A stretch of 61,029 nt of DNA from an uncultured Halieaceae bacterium. Lineage in GTDB: Bacteria; Pseudomonadota; Gammaproteobacteria; Pseudomonadales; Halieaceae. Position 1 is the first letter of the stretch, and each line of letters starts with the position of its first letter. The translations under genes and the position numbers were made by a program. The stretch covers positions 1-61,029 of the forward strand of contig CAJXCR010000003.1 in assembly GCA_913051825.1 (NCBI GenBank), read 5' to 3'. Shown one piece after another: positions 27,721 through 36,381 of this stretch. The notes under the pieces are model-generated. The model was not told the DNA's origin. It ran no database searches and saw only the letters and a list, made by a program, of their open reading frames with translations.

Positions 27721-30566
27721 TGCTGCAGTTTTATGAGCCTGATCTTGATTACGGCACGCCTCTTCGCTCTTCGGAACTTCAGGTAGAGCTAACGATTGAT
27801 GGGGTGAAAGTCACTGTTCCAGAAGGCACCTCAGTGATGAGAGCCGCCGTGGAAGCAGGAATTGACATACCTAAGCTTTGCGCTAGCGATTCCCTTGAGC
27901 CATTTGGTTCATGTCGCATTTGTCTTGTAGAGATTGAAGGTAGAAAAGGGTTTCCCGCATCGTGCACTACTCCGGTTGAACCCGGAATGGAGGTCAGCAC
28001 TCAAAGTGGTCCTGTCAAAGGGCTGCGGCACAATGTGATGGAGCTCTACATGTCGGATCATCCCCAAGATTGCGTTCTCTGCGCAACAGGGGAGTGTGAG
28101 CTACAAGATTTAGCTACACAGGTGGGTTTGAAGTCGGTGAGGTATGGGTTTGAAGGGCTTAGTCATTTAGATTCAGAAAAAGATTGTTCCAACCCTTATT
28201 TTACATTTGACCCGAGTAGTTGCATTGTTTGTTCAAGATGTGTCCGGGCTTGTGAAGAAGTGCAAGGCACGTTCGCTCTGAGTATAGAGGGCCGCGGTTT
28301 TACCTCTAAGGTTAATGCGGGACAATCTGAGTCCTTTATGGATTCAGAATGCGTGTCATGCGGTGCCTGCGTAAATGTGTGTCCCACAGCTGCTTTAACT
28401 GAAAAAAGTATTATTGAACACGGTCGACCTGAATATAGCACGGTAACCACATGCGGATATTGCGGGGTCGGGTGTTCATTTAAGGCAGAAGTTAAGGATG
28501 ACGAAGTGGTTCGCATGACTCCCTGGAAAGACGGCAAAGCTAATGAGGGACATGCTTGCGTTAAGGGGCGGTTCGCATTTAGCTACGCCTCACACAAAGA
28601 TCGTGTCGTTCACCCTATGATTAGGGAAAGCATTGATCAAGGCTGGAGTGTCGTTAGTTGGGAGGAGGCTATTTCATTTGCGGCAAAAAGATTTAGGGCG
28701 ATTCAGTCACGTTATGGCCGTAACAGCGTCGGGGCTATAAGTTCATCTAGGTGCACCAATGAAGAAGTATTTCTAGTTCAAAAGCTTGTGAGAGCAGGTT
28801 TTGGAAATAATAATATTGATACCTGTGCCAGGGTATGTCATTCACCCACAGGCTATGGATTGAAAACCACTCTGGGCGAGTCAGCAGGAACTCAAACTTT
28901 TGCCTCAATAGAGAAATCTGATGTAATCTTGGTTATCGGTGCAAACCCGACCGATGCGCATCCGGTTTTTGCATCTCGACTAAAGCGTAGAGTTCGAGAA
29001 GGTGCCAAGTTAATCGTAATCGACCCCAGGCAAATAGAACTGGTTCAATCCCCCCACGTAGTCGCGAGTTACCATCTTCCAGTAAATCCCGGCACGAATG
29101 TCGCCGTTTTAAATTCTCTAGCCCATATCATTGTCGAGGAAAAACTGTATGACGCAGCCTTTGTTGACGAGCGGTGCGAGAGAGAAGCATTTGAAGATTG
29201 GATAAATTTTATTCGTGATCCATGTTATTCGCCTGAGTCAACGGAAATGCATACCGGTGTAATTGCTAAGGATTTGAGAGAAGCTGCCAGACTATTCGCA
29301 GAGGGTAAAAATAGTGCAATTTACTATGGACTAGGTGTCACAGAGCATAGCCAAGGCTCTACATCAGTCATGGCTATTGCTAATTTAGCAATGCTTACTG
29401 GGAATTTAGGTCGAGAAGGGGTGGGAGTAAATCCCCTCAGAGGACAGAATAACGTGCAAGGCTCATGTGACATGGGTTCTTTTCCGCATGAGTTACCTGG
29501 GTATCGGCATGTCTCCGATGAAGTCGTAAGGAACTCGTTTGAGGAAGCATGGAATGTTTCTCTAGATCCGGAGCCTGGTTTACGGATACCGAATATGTTT
29601 GATGCTTCGATAGGAGGTGACTTTCGGGGTCTATATTGTCAGGGCGAGGATGTTGCTCAGTCGGATCCAAATACTCAGCATATTGAGGCCGCCCTGAGTT
29701 CGTTAGATTGCTTAATAGTACAAGATATTTTTCTAAATGAGACGGCAAAGTTCGCGCATGTGTTTTTGCCAGGTTCTACATTCCTAGAAAAAAATGGCAC
29801 CTTTACAAACGCGGAGCGCAGAATATCTCGTGTGCGCAAGGTGATGTCGCCAATGAGCGGTAAAGAAGACTGGGAAGTTACTATGGCCCTAGCAAATGCG
29901 CTGGGCTGTAAGATGAACTATTCGCATCCGTCAGAAATTATGGATGAGGTTGCTCAGTTGACCCCTACATTTCATGGTATGAGCTATGAAAAACTTGACG
30001 AAGTAGGCAGTATACAGTGGCCTTGCAATAAAGATGCTCCCTTGGGCACCCCTATTATGCATGTGGATAGCTTCGTGCGAGGCCAAGGATACTTTGGTAT
30101 AACAGAGTATGTCCCAACTGAAGAGCGCGCAAATCGGCGATTTCCCCTCCTGATGACCACCGGTCGAATACTTACTCAGTACAATGTGGGAGCTCAAACT
30201 CGCAGAACCGATAACCTTCAGTGGCACGATGAAGATCAACTGGAGATTCATCCGCACGATGCTGAAGAAAGAGGGATACACGAAGGTGATTGGGTTGGTA
30301 TCACAAGTCGAGCAGGCAGTACCGTACTAAGAGTTAAGGTATCAAAGCATGTTAAACCCGGCGTTGTGTACACCACATTTCATCACCCTGTGTCAGGGGC
30401 TAATGTGATTACTACAGATAACTCTGATTGGGCGACGAATTGTCCAGAATACAAAGTCACCGCTGTCGAGGTGGTAAAGGTATCTCAACCGTCTGAGTGG
30501 CAGCAAAGATTTGTAGCATTTGAAGACCAGCAAAAACGATTTTTGGAAAAAGCCACTACGATATGA
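27720..30566 (+). CDS. fdsA: NAD-dependent formate dehydrogenase alpha (catalytic) subunit
   Basis: Molybdenum bis-pterin subunit oxidising formate to CO2. The 948 residues begin with a NuoG-like electron-transfer part. It holds a [2Fe-2S] site (CASDSLEPFGSCRIC), a His/Cys site HPQDCVLCATGECELQ, two ferredoxin motifs (CIVCSRCVRACEE and CVSCGACVNVCPT) and a CGYCGVGC site leading into the catalytic domain. The molybdenum ligand is a cysteine, C373, in CARVCHSPTGYGL, not selenocysteine. The C-terminal molybdopterin-binding domain includes LLMTTGRILTQYNVGAQTRR. It overlaps fdhD by 4 nt. Soluble, cytoplasmic; no Tat signal. Confidence 0.96.
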   Translation: MLQFYEPDLDYGTPLRSSELQVELTIDGVKVTVPEGTSVMRAAVEAGIDIPKLCASDSLEPFGSCRICLVEIEGRKGFPASCTTPVEPGMEVSTQSGPVKGLRHNVMELYMSDHPQDCVLCATGECELQDLATQVGLKSVRYGFEGLSHLDSEKDCSNPYFTFDPSSCIVCSRCVRACEEVQGTFALSIEGRGFTSKVNAGQSESFMDSECVSCGACVNVCPTAALTEKSIIEHGRPEYSTVTTCGYCGVGCSFKAEVKDDEVVRMTPWKDGKANEGHACVKGRFAFSYASHKDRVVHPMIRESIDQGWSVVSWEEAISFAAKRFRAIQSRYGRNSVGAISSSRCTNEEVFLVQKLVRAGFGNNNIDTCARVCHSPTGYGLKTTLGESAGTQTFASIEKSDVILVIGANPTDAHPVFASRLKRRVREGAKLIVIDPRQIELVQSPHVVASYHLPVNPGTNVAVLNSLAHIIVEEKLYDAAFVDERCEREAFEDWINFIRDPCYSPESTEMHTGVIAKDLREAARLFAEGKNSAIYYGLGVTEHSQGSTSVMAIANLAMLTGNLGREGVGVNPLRGQNNVQGSCDMGSFPHELPGYRHVSDEVVRNSFEEAWNVSLDPEPGLRIPNMFDASIGGDFRGLYCQGEDVAQSDPNTQHIEAALSSLDCLIVQDIFLNETAKFAHVFLPGSTFLEKNGTFTNAERRISRVRKVMSPMSGKEDWEVTMALANALGCKMNYSHPSEIMDEVAQLTPTFHGMSYEKLDEVGSIQWPCNKDAPLGTPIMHVDSFVRGQGYFGITEYVPTEERANRRFPLLMTTGRILTQYNVGAQTRRTDNLQWHDEDQLEIHPHDAEERGIHEGDWVGITSRAGSTVLRVKVSKHVKPGVVYTTFHHPVSGANVITTDNSDWATNCPEYKVTAVEVVKVSQPSEWQQRFVAFEDQQKRFLEKATTI

Positions 30567-31390
30567 CGTCGAAGTTTTCGACTTCCGCAAAAACTGTCTC
30601 TAGACATCGTGTTGATGCCTCAGGAATTCATAAGGAATTAGACCATGTGATTGAAGAGAGGGCGATTGCCTTTGTCTACAATGGCATTTCTCATGCTGTT
30701 ATGATGGCCACTCCATTCGATCTTGAAGATTTCGCCATTGGTCTAAGTTACACCGAAGGGATCGTCTCATCACCAGACGAGATTCTGGGAATTGATCTGG
30801 TTGCTCGTGAACAGGGAATTGAGCTAGAGATATTAATTTCATCCAGATCTTTTTCAGGCCTTAAAGCCAAGCGTCGAAGCTTTGCAGGTAGAAGTGGATG
30901 TGGCCTATGTGGTGTTGAGTCGTTGAAGGAAGCTTTGCCTGGAATACCTCAAATTACTACTCAGGCGAGTATAAATATTGCTGCACTTCGCAAAGCCAAA
31001 CGAGGCCTAAATGCTCACCAGGTTATTCGTGGTGTAACTGGATCGGCTCATGCTGCGGCTTTATGCAGTTGCGAGGGTGAAATAATCTTAGTTCGAGAGG
31101 ATGTTGGACGGCATAATGCGCTGGATAAGTTGATTGGCGCAATGTTACGGGCTAATCATTCGCTGGAGGGCTTTATCCTAATGACCAGTCGTGCCAGTTA
31201 TGAGCTTGTTAGTAAAGCTGCTGTGATGGGTGTGCCTATATTAGCCTGTGTTTCGGCTCCAACATCTGTCGCTATTGAAGAGGCAGAACGCGCCGGACTG
31301 ACCCTTATATGTTACTTATCTCGTAAGGATGAAATGGTATATAGCGGAAAGGAGCGAATTCTAAATTCGCTAGAAGCTGACGTTTCGTGA
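30563..31390 (+). CDS. fdhD: Formate dehydrogenase accessory sulfurtransferase FdhD
   Basis: FdhD (FdsC in the Cupriavidus operon) transfers sulfur from IscS to the molybdenum cofactor of formate dehydrogenase, which is needed for activity. The 275-residue protein has the conserved RSGCGLCGVESL motif with C113 and C116, the family segments SHAVMMATPFDLEDFAIGLS, VREDVGRHNALDKLIG and MTSRASYELVSKAAVMGVPI, and a SAPTSVA block. The ATG overlaps the fdsA stop and its own stop overlaps fdsD (GTGA), consistent with coupled synthesis of enzyme and maturase. Confidence 0.95.
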   Translation: MTSKFSTSAKTVSRHRVDASGIHKELDHVIEERAIAFVYNGISHAVMMATPFDLEDFAIGLSYTEGIVSSPDEILGIDLVAREQGIELEILISSRSFSGLKAKRRSFAGRSGCGLCGVESLKEALPGIPQITTQASINIAALRKAKRGLNAHQVIRGVTGSAHAAALCSCEGEIILVREDVGRHNALDKLIGAMLRANHSLEGFILMTSRASYELVSKAAVMGVPILACVSAPTSVAIEEAERAGLTLICYLSRKDEMVYSGKERILNSLEADVS

Positions 31391-31614
31391 GTACTTCTCG
31401 GGATCAGCAACTTGTAAAAATGGCGGAGCAAATATCTACCAATATCGGTGCTCGACTTACTCCTGAAGTTGCTGCCGCGCGGACTGTTGATCACCTCAAT
31501 AGATTTTGGACAGTAGACATGAAGCGTCGATTAGTCCAGCAGGTTGGCCTGGATCCGGTTAATGTTTCAGAGACGCTTTTGGTTGTGGCAGAGAGCATTG
31601 GTGATGTATCTTAA
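31387..31614 (+). CDS. fdsD: Formate dehydrogenase delta subunit
   Basis: Small (75-residue) protein closing the fds operon. It matches the FdsD family by the KMAEQISTNIG start, an HLNRFWTVDMKRRLV block and position directly after fdhD. FdsD is associated with Mo-dependent NAD formate dehydrogenases; its role is thought to be in assembly or stability of the complex. The start is GTG 31387, overlapping the fdhD TGA. No membrane segment or cofactor motif. Confidence 0.88.
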   Translation: MSTSRDQQLVKMAEQISTNIGARLTPEVAAARTVDHLNRFWTVDMKRRLVQQVGLDPVNVSETLLVVAESIGDVS

Positions 31615-31705
31615 TCGTGCTTTTCAATATGTAGCCTAATCAGGCACATGTTTTTATCGAAGCGTAAAAATATCTCATTAGGGGTTGCATTCTTAAATTA
31701 AACAA

Positions 31706-31721
31706 CTGAATATACATACAG
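31706..31721. promoter_or_regulatory. LexA (SOS) box upstream of recA
   Basis: CTGAATATACATACAG, followed by TA, is a near-perfect match to the gammaproteobacterial LexA operator consensus CTG-N10-CAG with alternating AT. It sits 92 nt upstream of the recA ATG in the 198-nt gap after fdsD, which also holds the recA leader. It implies classical SOS regulation of recA and shows that recA has a promoter separate from the fds operon. Confidence 0.88.
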
Positions 31722-31812
31722 TAGTTTGTGAGGGGAGCGATCCTATCGTCACTTAAACGACGCACAAACTCGGCGAGGCAGTATTGATTTAACTAGATGA
31801 GAGGCAATTAGC

Positions 31813-32862
31813 ATGGACGCAAATCGAAAGAAAGCACTTGAGGCAGCTTTAGGTCAAATAGAACGTCAGTTTGGCAAGGGCACGGCAATGCGAATGGGTG
31901 ATGACGAGCGAGAAGCTATCCCTGCAATTTCAACTGGTTCGCTGGGATTAGACATTGCTTTAGGCATAGGAGGGCTACCCAAAGGTCGAATATGCGAGAT
32001 TTATGGCCCTGAATCATCTGGAAAGACCACCTTAACACTGCAAGTGATTGCCGAGGCGCAAAAGAGCGGCGGTACCGCAGCGTTTATCGATGCAGAGCAT
32101 GCACTCGATCCCACCTACGCAGAAAAGTTAGGCGTTCAAATTGATGACCTGGTAGTTTCTCAGCCGGATACTGGAGAGCAAGCTTTGGAGGTTGCCGAAC
32201 TATTAGTTCGCTCCGGGGGTGTTGATGTAATCGTAATCGATTCTGTGGCAGCTCTAACCCCGCGGGCGGAGATTGAAGGTGATATGGGAGATTCGCATGT
32301 GGGATTGCAGGCACGACTCTTAAGTCAGGCAATGCGCAAACTAACTGGCGCGATTAAACAAACCAACTGCCTCGTGATTTTTATCAACCAGATTCGTATG
32401 AAAATTGGTGTAATGTTTGGAAACCCGGAAACAACGACTGGTGGAAATGCTTTGAAATTCTACTCTTCAGTCCGATTAGATATTAGGCGAATAGGCGCCG
32501 TAAAAGATGGGGACGAAGTGATTGGCAACGAGACTCGCGTCAAGGTCGTTAAGAATAAAGTTGCTCCACCATTTAAACAGGCAGAGTTTCAAATCATGTA
32601 CGGGAGTGGAATTTATCATATGGGAGAGCTTATCGATTGGGGTGTTAAACTTAACCTATTGGATAAGTCTGGAGCATGGTACTCCTACAATGGTGATAAG
32701 ATTGGTCAAGGTAAAGCAAACTCGGCTAGATTTTTAGAGGAAAATCAATCAATTGCAGATGAGATTGAGTCTAAGATACGAGGTGAGCTTTTGGCAGTTA
32801 CAGTTGATGAGTCGGAAGACAAATCGGCAAAAACTGATGAAACCGAAAAGGTCGACGAGTAA
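31813..32862 (+). CDS. recA: Recombinase RecA
   Basis: RecA forms filaments on single-stranded DNA, performs strand exchange and triggers LexA self-cleavage. The 349 residues (E. coli 353) show Walker [14 protein letters not shown] (about 67-79), [20 protein letters not shown], the QAMRKLTG segment, [20 protein letters not shown] (L2 region) and an acidic C-terminal tail. A GAGG lies about 10 nt before the ATG. It is controlled by a LexA box at 31706-31721. In Pseudomonas recA lies next to cinA-mutS, whereas here nuo and fds genes lie between. Confidence 0.98.
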   Translation: MDANRKKALEAALGQIERQFGKGTAMRMGDDEREAIPAISTGSLGLDIALGIGGLPKGRICEIYGPESSGKTTLTLQVIAEAQKSGGTAAFIDAEHALDPTYAEKLGVQIDDLVVSQPDTGEQALEVAELLVRSGGVDVIVIDSVAALTPRAEIEGDMGDSHVGLQARLLSQAMRKLTGAIKQTNCLVIFINQIRMKIGVMFGNPETTTGGNALKFYSSVRLDIRRIGAVKDGDEVIGNETRVKVVKNKVAPPFKQAEFQIMYGSGIYHMGELIDWGVKLNLLDKSGAWYSYNGDKIGQGKANSARFLEENQSIADEIESKIRGELLAVTVDESEDKSAKTDETEKVDE

Positions 32863-32917
32863 AACTAAACGCCTGCAAAGCGCTTTCGACAAGTCGTGTC
32901 AGGTGGAATGATTCTAA

Positions 32918-32940
32918 CGAGGAGTTCTCAGAATTCCTCG
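32918..32940 (+). terminator. recA-recX intergenic hairpin
   Basis: CGAGGAGTTCT and AGAATTCCTCG form an 11-bp inverted repeat (one G-U pair) with a very tight loop, in the 101-nt gap after recA. No long T-run follows, so full termination is unlikely. In E. coli a comparable element between recA and recX lets only a fraction of transcripts reach recX. I infer the same dosage-limiting role here. Confidence 0.55.
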
Positions 32941-32963
32941 CAAACATCCTCTTATTTGGAAGA

Positions 32964-33425
32964 ATGATGGAACAATGCTCAATTAAGGATATAAAGAGAG
33001 AGATTCGTCGTGTTGCCATGAGTCATCTTTCTCGCCGTGAATACACGAGGCACGAGCTTGTAGTTCGGCTAAATGAACGATTTGAGTCTCCAGAAGATGT
33101 TCAAGAGGTAGTAGAAAGTTTAATCTTCAAGGGACTGCAAAGTGATCGTCGTTTTACAGAGTCATTCATACGTTATCGCATCCAGAAGGGTTTTGGTCCC
33201 ATTCGAATTCGTAAAGAACTTCAAGAACGCGGTGTGGAAGAGAATCTGTCAGCCGCTTCGCTCGAGGTTTTTGAACCCGATTGGGAGCATAATGCAACAG
33301 AGGTGCTTGATAAGAAGTTTGGGAAGGCAGTCTGCGAGGATTTCAAAGAAACAGCAAAAAGAGCCCGTTTCATGGAGCATCGAGGATTCTCGTTAGAGCA
33401 TTGTCAGAAGCGCTTAAATCTGTAA
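32964..33425 (+). CDS. recX: Regulatory protein RecX
   Basis: RecX caps RecA filaments and limits their growth. The 153-residue basic, helical protein has the repeated three-helix modules typical of RecX. These are seen in AMSHLSRREYTRHELVVRL, then SDRRFTESFIRYRIQKGFGP with IRIRKELQERGVEE, and KRARFMEHRGFSLEHCQKRL at the end. ATG 32964 and ATG 32967 are equally possible starts. The gene follows recA on the same strand after a hairpin that should reduce its expression relative to recA. Confidence 0.93.
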   Translation: MMEQCSIKDIKREIRRVAMSHLSRREYTRHELVVRLNERFESPEDVQEVVESLIFKGLQSDRRFTESFIRYRIQKGFGPIRIRKELQERGVEENLSAASLEVFEPDWEHNATEVLDKKFGKAVCEDFKETAKRARFMEHRGFSLEHCQKRLNL

Positions 33426-33575
33426 GAGTCTGAACTACTAGCGCAGTTGTATTCTTGTATTGATGTCATCTCAGATCTGATTTTTTATTATGTGCTAAGA
33501 TTTAATCTTATTAAGTATAGACACTCCACATGATCGTCAGCGGTGTGTTTTTGATGGATCTGATTGGAAAGGTAT

Positions 33576-34874
33576 ATGTCCCGAAGTATTGGTTTCTGGC
33601 GTTGTTGGGCGCTTGTTGTAGGAAGCATGATAGGAAGCGGAGTTTTTATGCTCCCAGCTGTGCTTGCTCCTTATGGAAAATACAGCGTGTTAGGCTGGCT
33701 AATTTCTGGTGCTGGTACCATTTTAATCGCCTTAACATTAGGCAGGCTTGCCAGGCGATCTCCACATCTTGGTGGCCCTTACGCCTATGTCAGGGAAGCC
33801 TTTGGTGAGATACCAGGGTTTTATGTCGGTTGGGGCCATTGGATATCTTATGTGCTAGCTACCGCATCAATAGCCGTTGCATTCGTTGGCTACCTCGCAT
33901 TTTTTTGGCCACAACTTGCCTCCGAACCGGCATTGGCAGGGGTCACAGCGATTGCATTGATTTGGATTACTACCGGCGTAAACATTTCTGGAGTCGGTTC
34001 AGTTGGAGTATTACAGCTAGTAACGACTCTTCTAAAATTGCTGCCCTTATTCATTGTGGCGGTCGGTGGAATCTATCTTGGAGATTTCGAGTCAGTGCCA
34101 TCGAAAAATCCTGATGAACAGTCGGTTATTTTTCTGATCGCCAGTATGGTGATGATCACGATGTGGGCTTATACAGGTATCGAAAACGGATCGGTTCCCG
34201 CTGATGACGTCATAGATCCCGGAAGAACGATACCAAAGGCATTATTATTTGGAACGTTAACTGGGACGGCAATATACGTAGCTGCTGGTATCGGTGTGAT
34301 GGCACTTGTGCCTTTAGATGAGCTTGGAAAATCCACCGCACCATTTGCCGATGCGGCAGTTTATATATTAGGTGCTGCAGGAGCTTCCCTGGTGGCAATG
34401 GGAGCGATGATCTCAACCCTTGGTGCGATGAATGGGAATACCTTAGCCGCTGGTATGTTAAGTCGAGCAATTGCTCTTGACAGGCTTTTTCCAGATCGCA
34501 TGGGCCAGCTTAATAACCGAGGAGTTCCTCAATTCTCTTTGGTTTTGGCGGGGCTAATCGCCTCAGTCCTAATAGGGATGAATTTTAGCCGTGGTCTAGT
34601 CTCTATTTTTGAATTACTAATCTTGCTTTCTACGCTGGCAACGCTTCTTCCTTATGCTGCGTCTGCGGTGGCTGAATTATTGCTTCAACAAAGAGATAAT
34701 TCTGAAGGAAAATCTGTTCATTTGATAGCAAGACTAACGGCCATAGCGGCATTTTCATTTTCTTTGTTTGCAATTGTAGGAAGCGGATTGGAAATTGCTC
34801 TCCAGGGATTCATCTTGCTTTTATTGGGTACGCCTGTCTGGTATTTCTCGCGTCGATCGCATCAAATTTATTAA
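33576..34874 (+). CDS. APC-family amino acid/polyamine permease
   Basis: Polytopic inner-membrane transporter of the amino acid-polyamine-organocation superfamily, closest in style to basic amino acid/agmatine-type antiporters. From ATG 33576 (GGAAAGG upstream) it has 432 residues and about 12 hydrophobic segments. The TM1 substrate motif is GSMIGSGVFMLPAVLAPYG, TM3 has GGPYAYVREAFGEIPGF, and TM6 has WAYTGIENGSVPADDV. The substrate cannot be deduced. It is monocistronic: a strong hairpin follows at 34886-34916. An in-frame TTG 33564 is an alternative start. Confidence 0.88.
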   Translation: MSRSIGFWRCWALVVGSMIGSGVFMLPAVLAPYGKYSVLGWLISGAGTILIALTLGRLARRSPHLGGPYAYVREAFGEIPGFYVGWGHWISYVLATASIAVAFVGYLAFFWPQLASEPALAGVTAIALIWITTGVNISGVGSVGVLQLVTTLLKLLPLFIVAVGGIYLGDFESVPSKNPDEQSVIFLIASMVMITMWAYTGIENGSVPADDVIDPGRTIPKALLFGTLTGTAIYVAAGIGVMALVPLDELGKSTAPFADAAVYILGAAGASLVAMGAMISTLGAMNGNTLAAGMLSRAIALDRLFPDRMGQLNNRGVPQFSLVLAGLIASVLIGMNFSRGLVSIFELLILLSTLATLLPYAASAVAELLLQQRDNSEGKSVHLIARLTAIAAFSFSLFAIVGSGLEIALQGFILLLLGTPVWYFSRRSHQIY

Positions 34875-34885
34875 CTAATCAAATT

Positions 34886-34916
34886 GCAAGATCTATCTTT
34901 AGCAAGATAGATTTGC
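34886..34916 (+). terminator. Hairpin terminator after APC permease
   Basis: GCAA(g)ATCTATCTT and AAGATAGATTTGC form a 13-bp stem with one bulged base and a TAGC loop, starting 12 nt after the permease stop. The following tract (GTCTCTTATTTCTT) is T-rich but interrupted. It is a likely intrinsic terminator of moderate strength. Confidence 0.55.
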
Positions 34917-35046
34917 GTCTCTTATTTCTTGAACTTACGACCAATAATTTTAAATCAGAAGATCCGCTGAAAGCATTTAAAATTCACAAAATCTAAGCTT
35001 GTCTCGGCAATACCGAAGCGTATGATCGCCGCTTCGAAAATCAGGT

Positions 35047-36381
35047 ATGAGAAGTAAGACGATGTCTACTCCACTCAATTTGGCATCGCTGCTTTTTTCT
35101 ACGGCACTTCTTCTAGTGGGGCATGGGATGCAGCTCACTATGCTGCCCCTTAAGGCACAAGGTGCGAACATACCAGACTTCATAATAGCCGCCACTGCAT
35201 CAGGCTACTTTCTCGGATTTATCGCAGGATGCATGTTATCCCCATATGTAATTTTTCGGGTGGGACATATCCGCTGTTTTGGATCGCTTGCGGCTCTCTT
35301 TCTCAGCGCATTACTGATTCTTGGTATTACAGAGAACTGGGTGCTATGGTTTTTAATGAGGTTTATTATGGGGATCGCGATTAGCGGGCTCTATTCCGTA
35401 ATTGAAAGCTGGCTTAATTCACAGACCAATGAATTAAATCGCGGTAGGATTCTCTCTATCTACGCATTTATAGTTTTAGGCGCGATGGCCTTGGGTCAAT
35501 TTATAATAGGTGCGGTCGTAGTAGATTCGGCTTTGCCTTTCATTCTAGCATCGATATTTATTGCGCTATCGATTGTGCCTTTGGGGCTTTCTGACACGAA
35601 CCCACCAGAATCAGTACATCCGGCAAAGCTTGATTTTGCACTTCTATACCGACGTTCCAAAACTGCATTCGCTGGAACGGTTCTAACCGGTGTGGTAGTC
35701 GGAAGCTTCTGGTCCTTAGGCGCGATTTTTGCTGCGAGAGTGTCAAGCAATATAGGAGATGCGACTCAACTTGTTGCGATCGCACTCATCGGTGGAGCCT
35801 GTTTCCAGTACCCCATCGGTTGGCTCTCGGATCGTTTCGATAGAAGGTTAGTAATGCTGCTCTTATGTTTATTTGGATCAATCAGTTGCTGTTTGGTGGC
35901 GTTGACCGCAAGGACAGATTATCAGCTTTTAGCTATGCTGTTCTTTGGCGGAACTACATTTCCTATATACGCGCTATCCTTAGCAACGGCAGCGGATAAT
36001 TCGGCTCAAGAGGAATTTATTGTGCTGGGAACGTCAGTGATATTGCTTAATGCGCTAGGCTCGGCAATTGCTCCGTTGCTACTGGGTTCTGTAATGACGT
36101 TGTACGGCGCTCCAGCCCTTTTTTGGTGTTTCTCCGGTGTATGCTTATTACTAACCATGTATGTTTTGTATCAATACCGTGATCAATCAACAGCCGCGCC
36201 AGAAGAACAATTGCCATTCAATGTGTTTTCTCAAGATATCGCGCCGTTAGGCCTTGATCTTGATCCTAGAGGACCAGAAGAAGTTGAGGATGTTTTTGAA
36301 TTAACAGAAGCGGATTCTTCTTCAGAGGGTTTTCACGACATCCCGTTTCCTGGTCAGATAAAAACGGATGCTGTTATTTAG
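35047..36381 (+). CDS. MFS transporter (YcaD-like)
   Basis: A 444-residue major facilitator with about 12 transmembrane helices, related in overall look to the YcaD-type MFS group. Evidence is a GHGMQLTMLPLKAQG start, the loop YVIFRVGHIRCFGSLA, RFIMGIAISGLYSVIESWLN in TM4-5 and the MFS loop GWLSDRFDRRLVM between TM8 and TM9. The last ~65 residues are a soluble acidic cytoplasmic tail (EEVEDVFELTEADSSSEG), unusual for this group. The ATG may instead be 35062. The 3' end overlaps the convergent DUF3014 gene by 4 nt. Substrate unknown. Confidence 0.85.
   Translation: MRSKTMSTPLNLASLLFSTALLLVGHGMQLTMLPLKAQGANIPDFIIAATASGYFLGFIAGCMLSPYVIFRVGHIRCFGSLAALFLSALLILGITENWVLWFLMRFIMGIAISGLYSVIESWLNSQTNELNRGRILSIYAFIVLGAMALGQFIIGAVVVDSALPFILASIFIALSIVPLGLSDTNPPESVHPAKLDFALLYRRSKTAFAGTVLTGVVVGSFWSLGAIFAARVSSNIGDATQLVAIALIGGACFQYPIGWLSDRFDRRLVMLLLCLFGSISCCLVALTARTDYQLLAMLFFGGTTFPIYALSLATAADNSAQEEFIVLGTSVILLNALGSAIAPLLLGSVMTLYGAPALFWCFSGVCLLLTMYVLYQYRDQSTAAPEEQLPFNVFSQDIAPLGLDLDPRGPEEVEDVFELTEADSSSEGFHDIPFPGQIKTDAVI

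Noticed and set aside
27720-30566. Possible selenocysteine formate dehydrogenase
   Set aside because: The active-site position is an ordinary TGT cysteine (C373); there is no in-frame TGA.
33530-33808. Open frame overlapping the start of the APC permease
   Set aside because: Different frame, no protein-like pattern; the permease frame has TM1 motifs from residue 10 onward.
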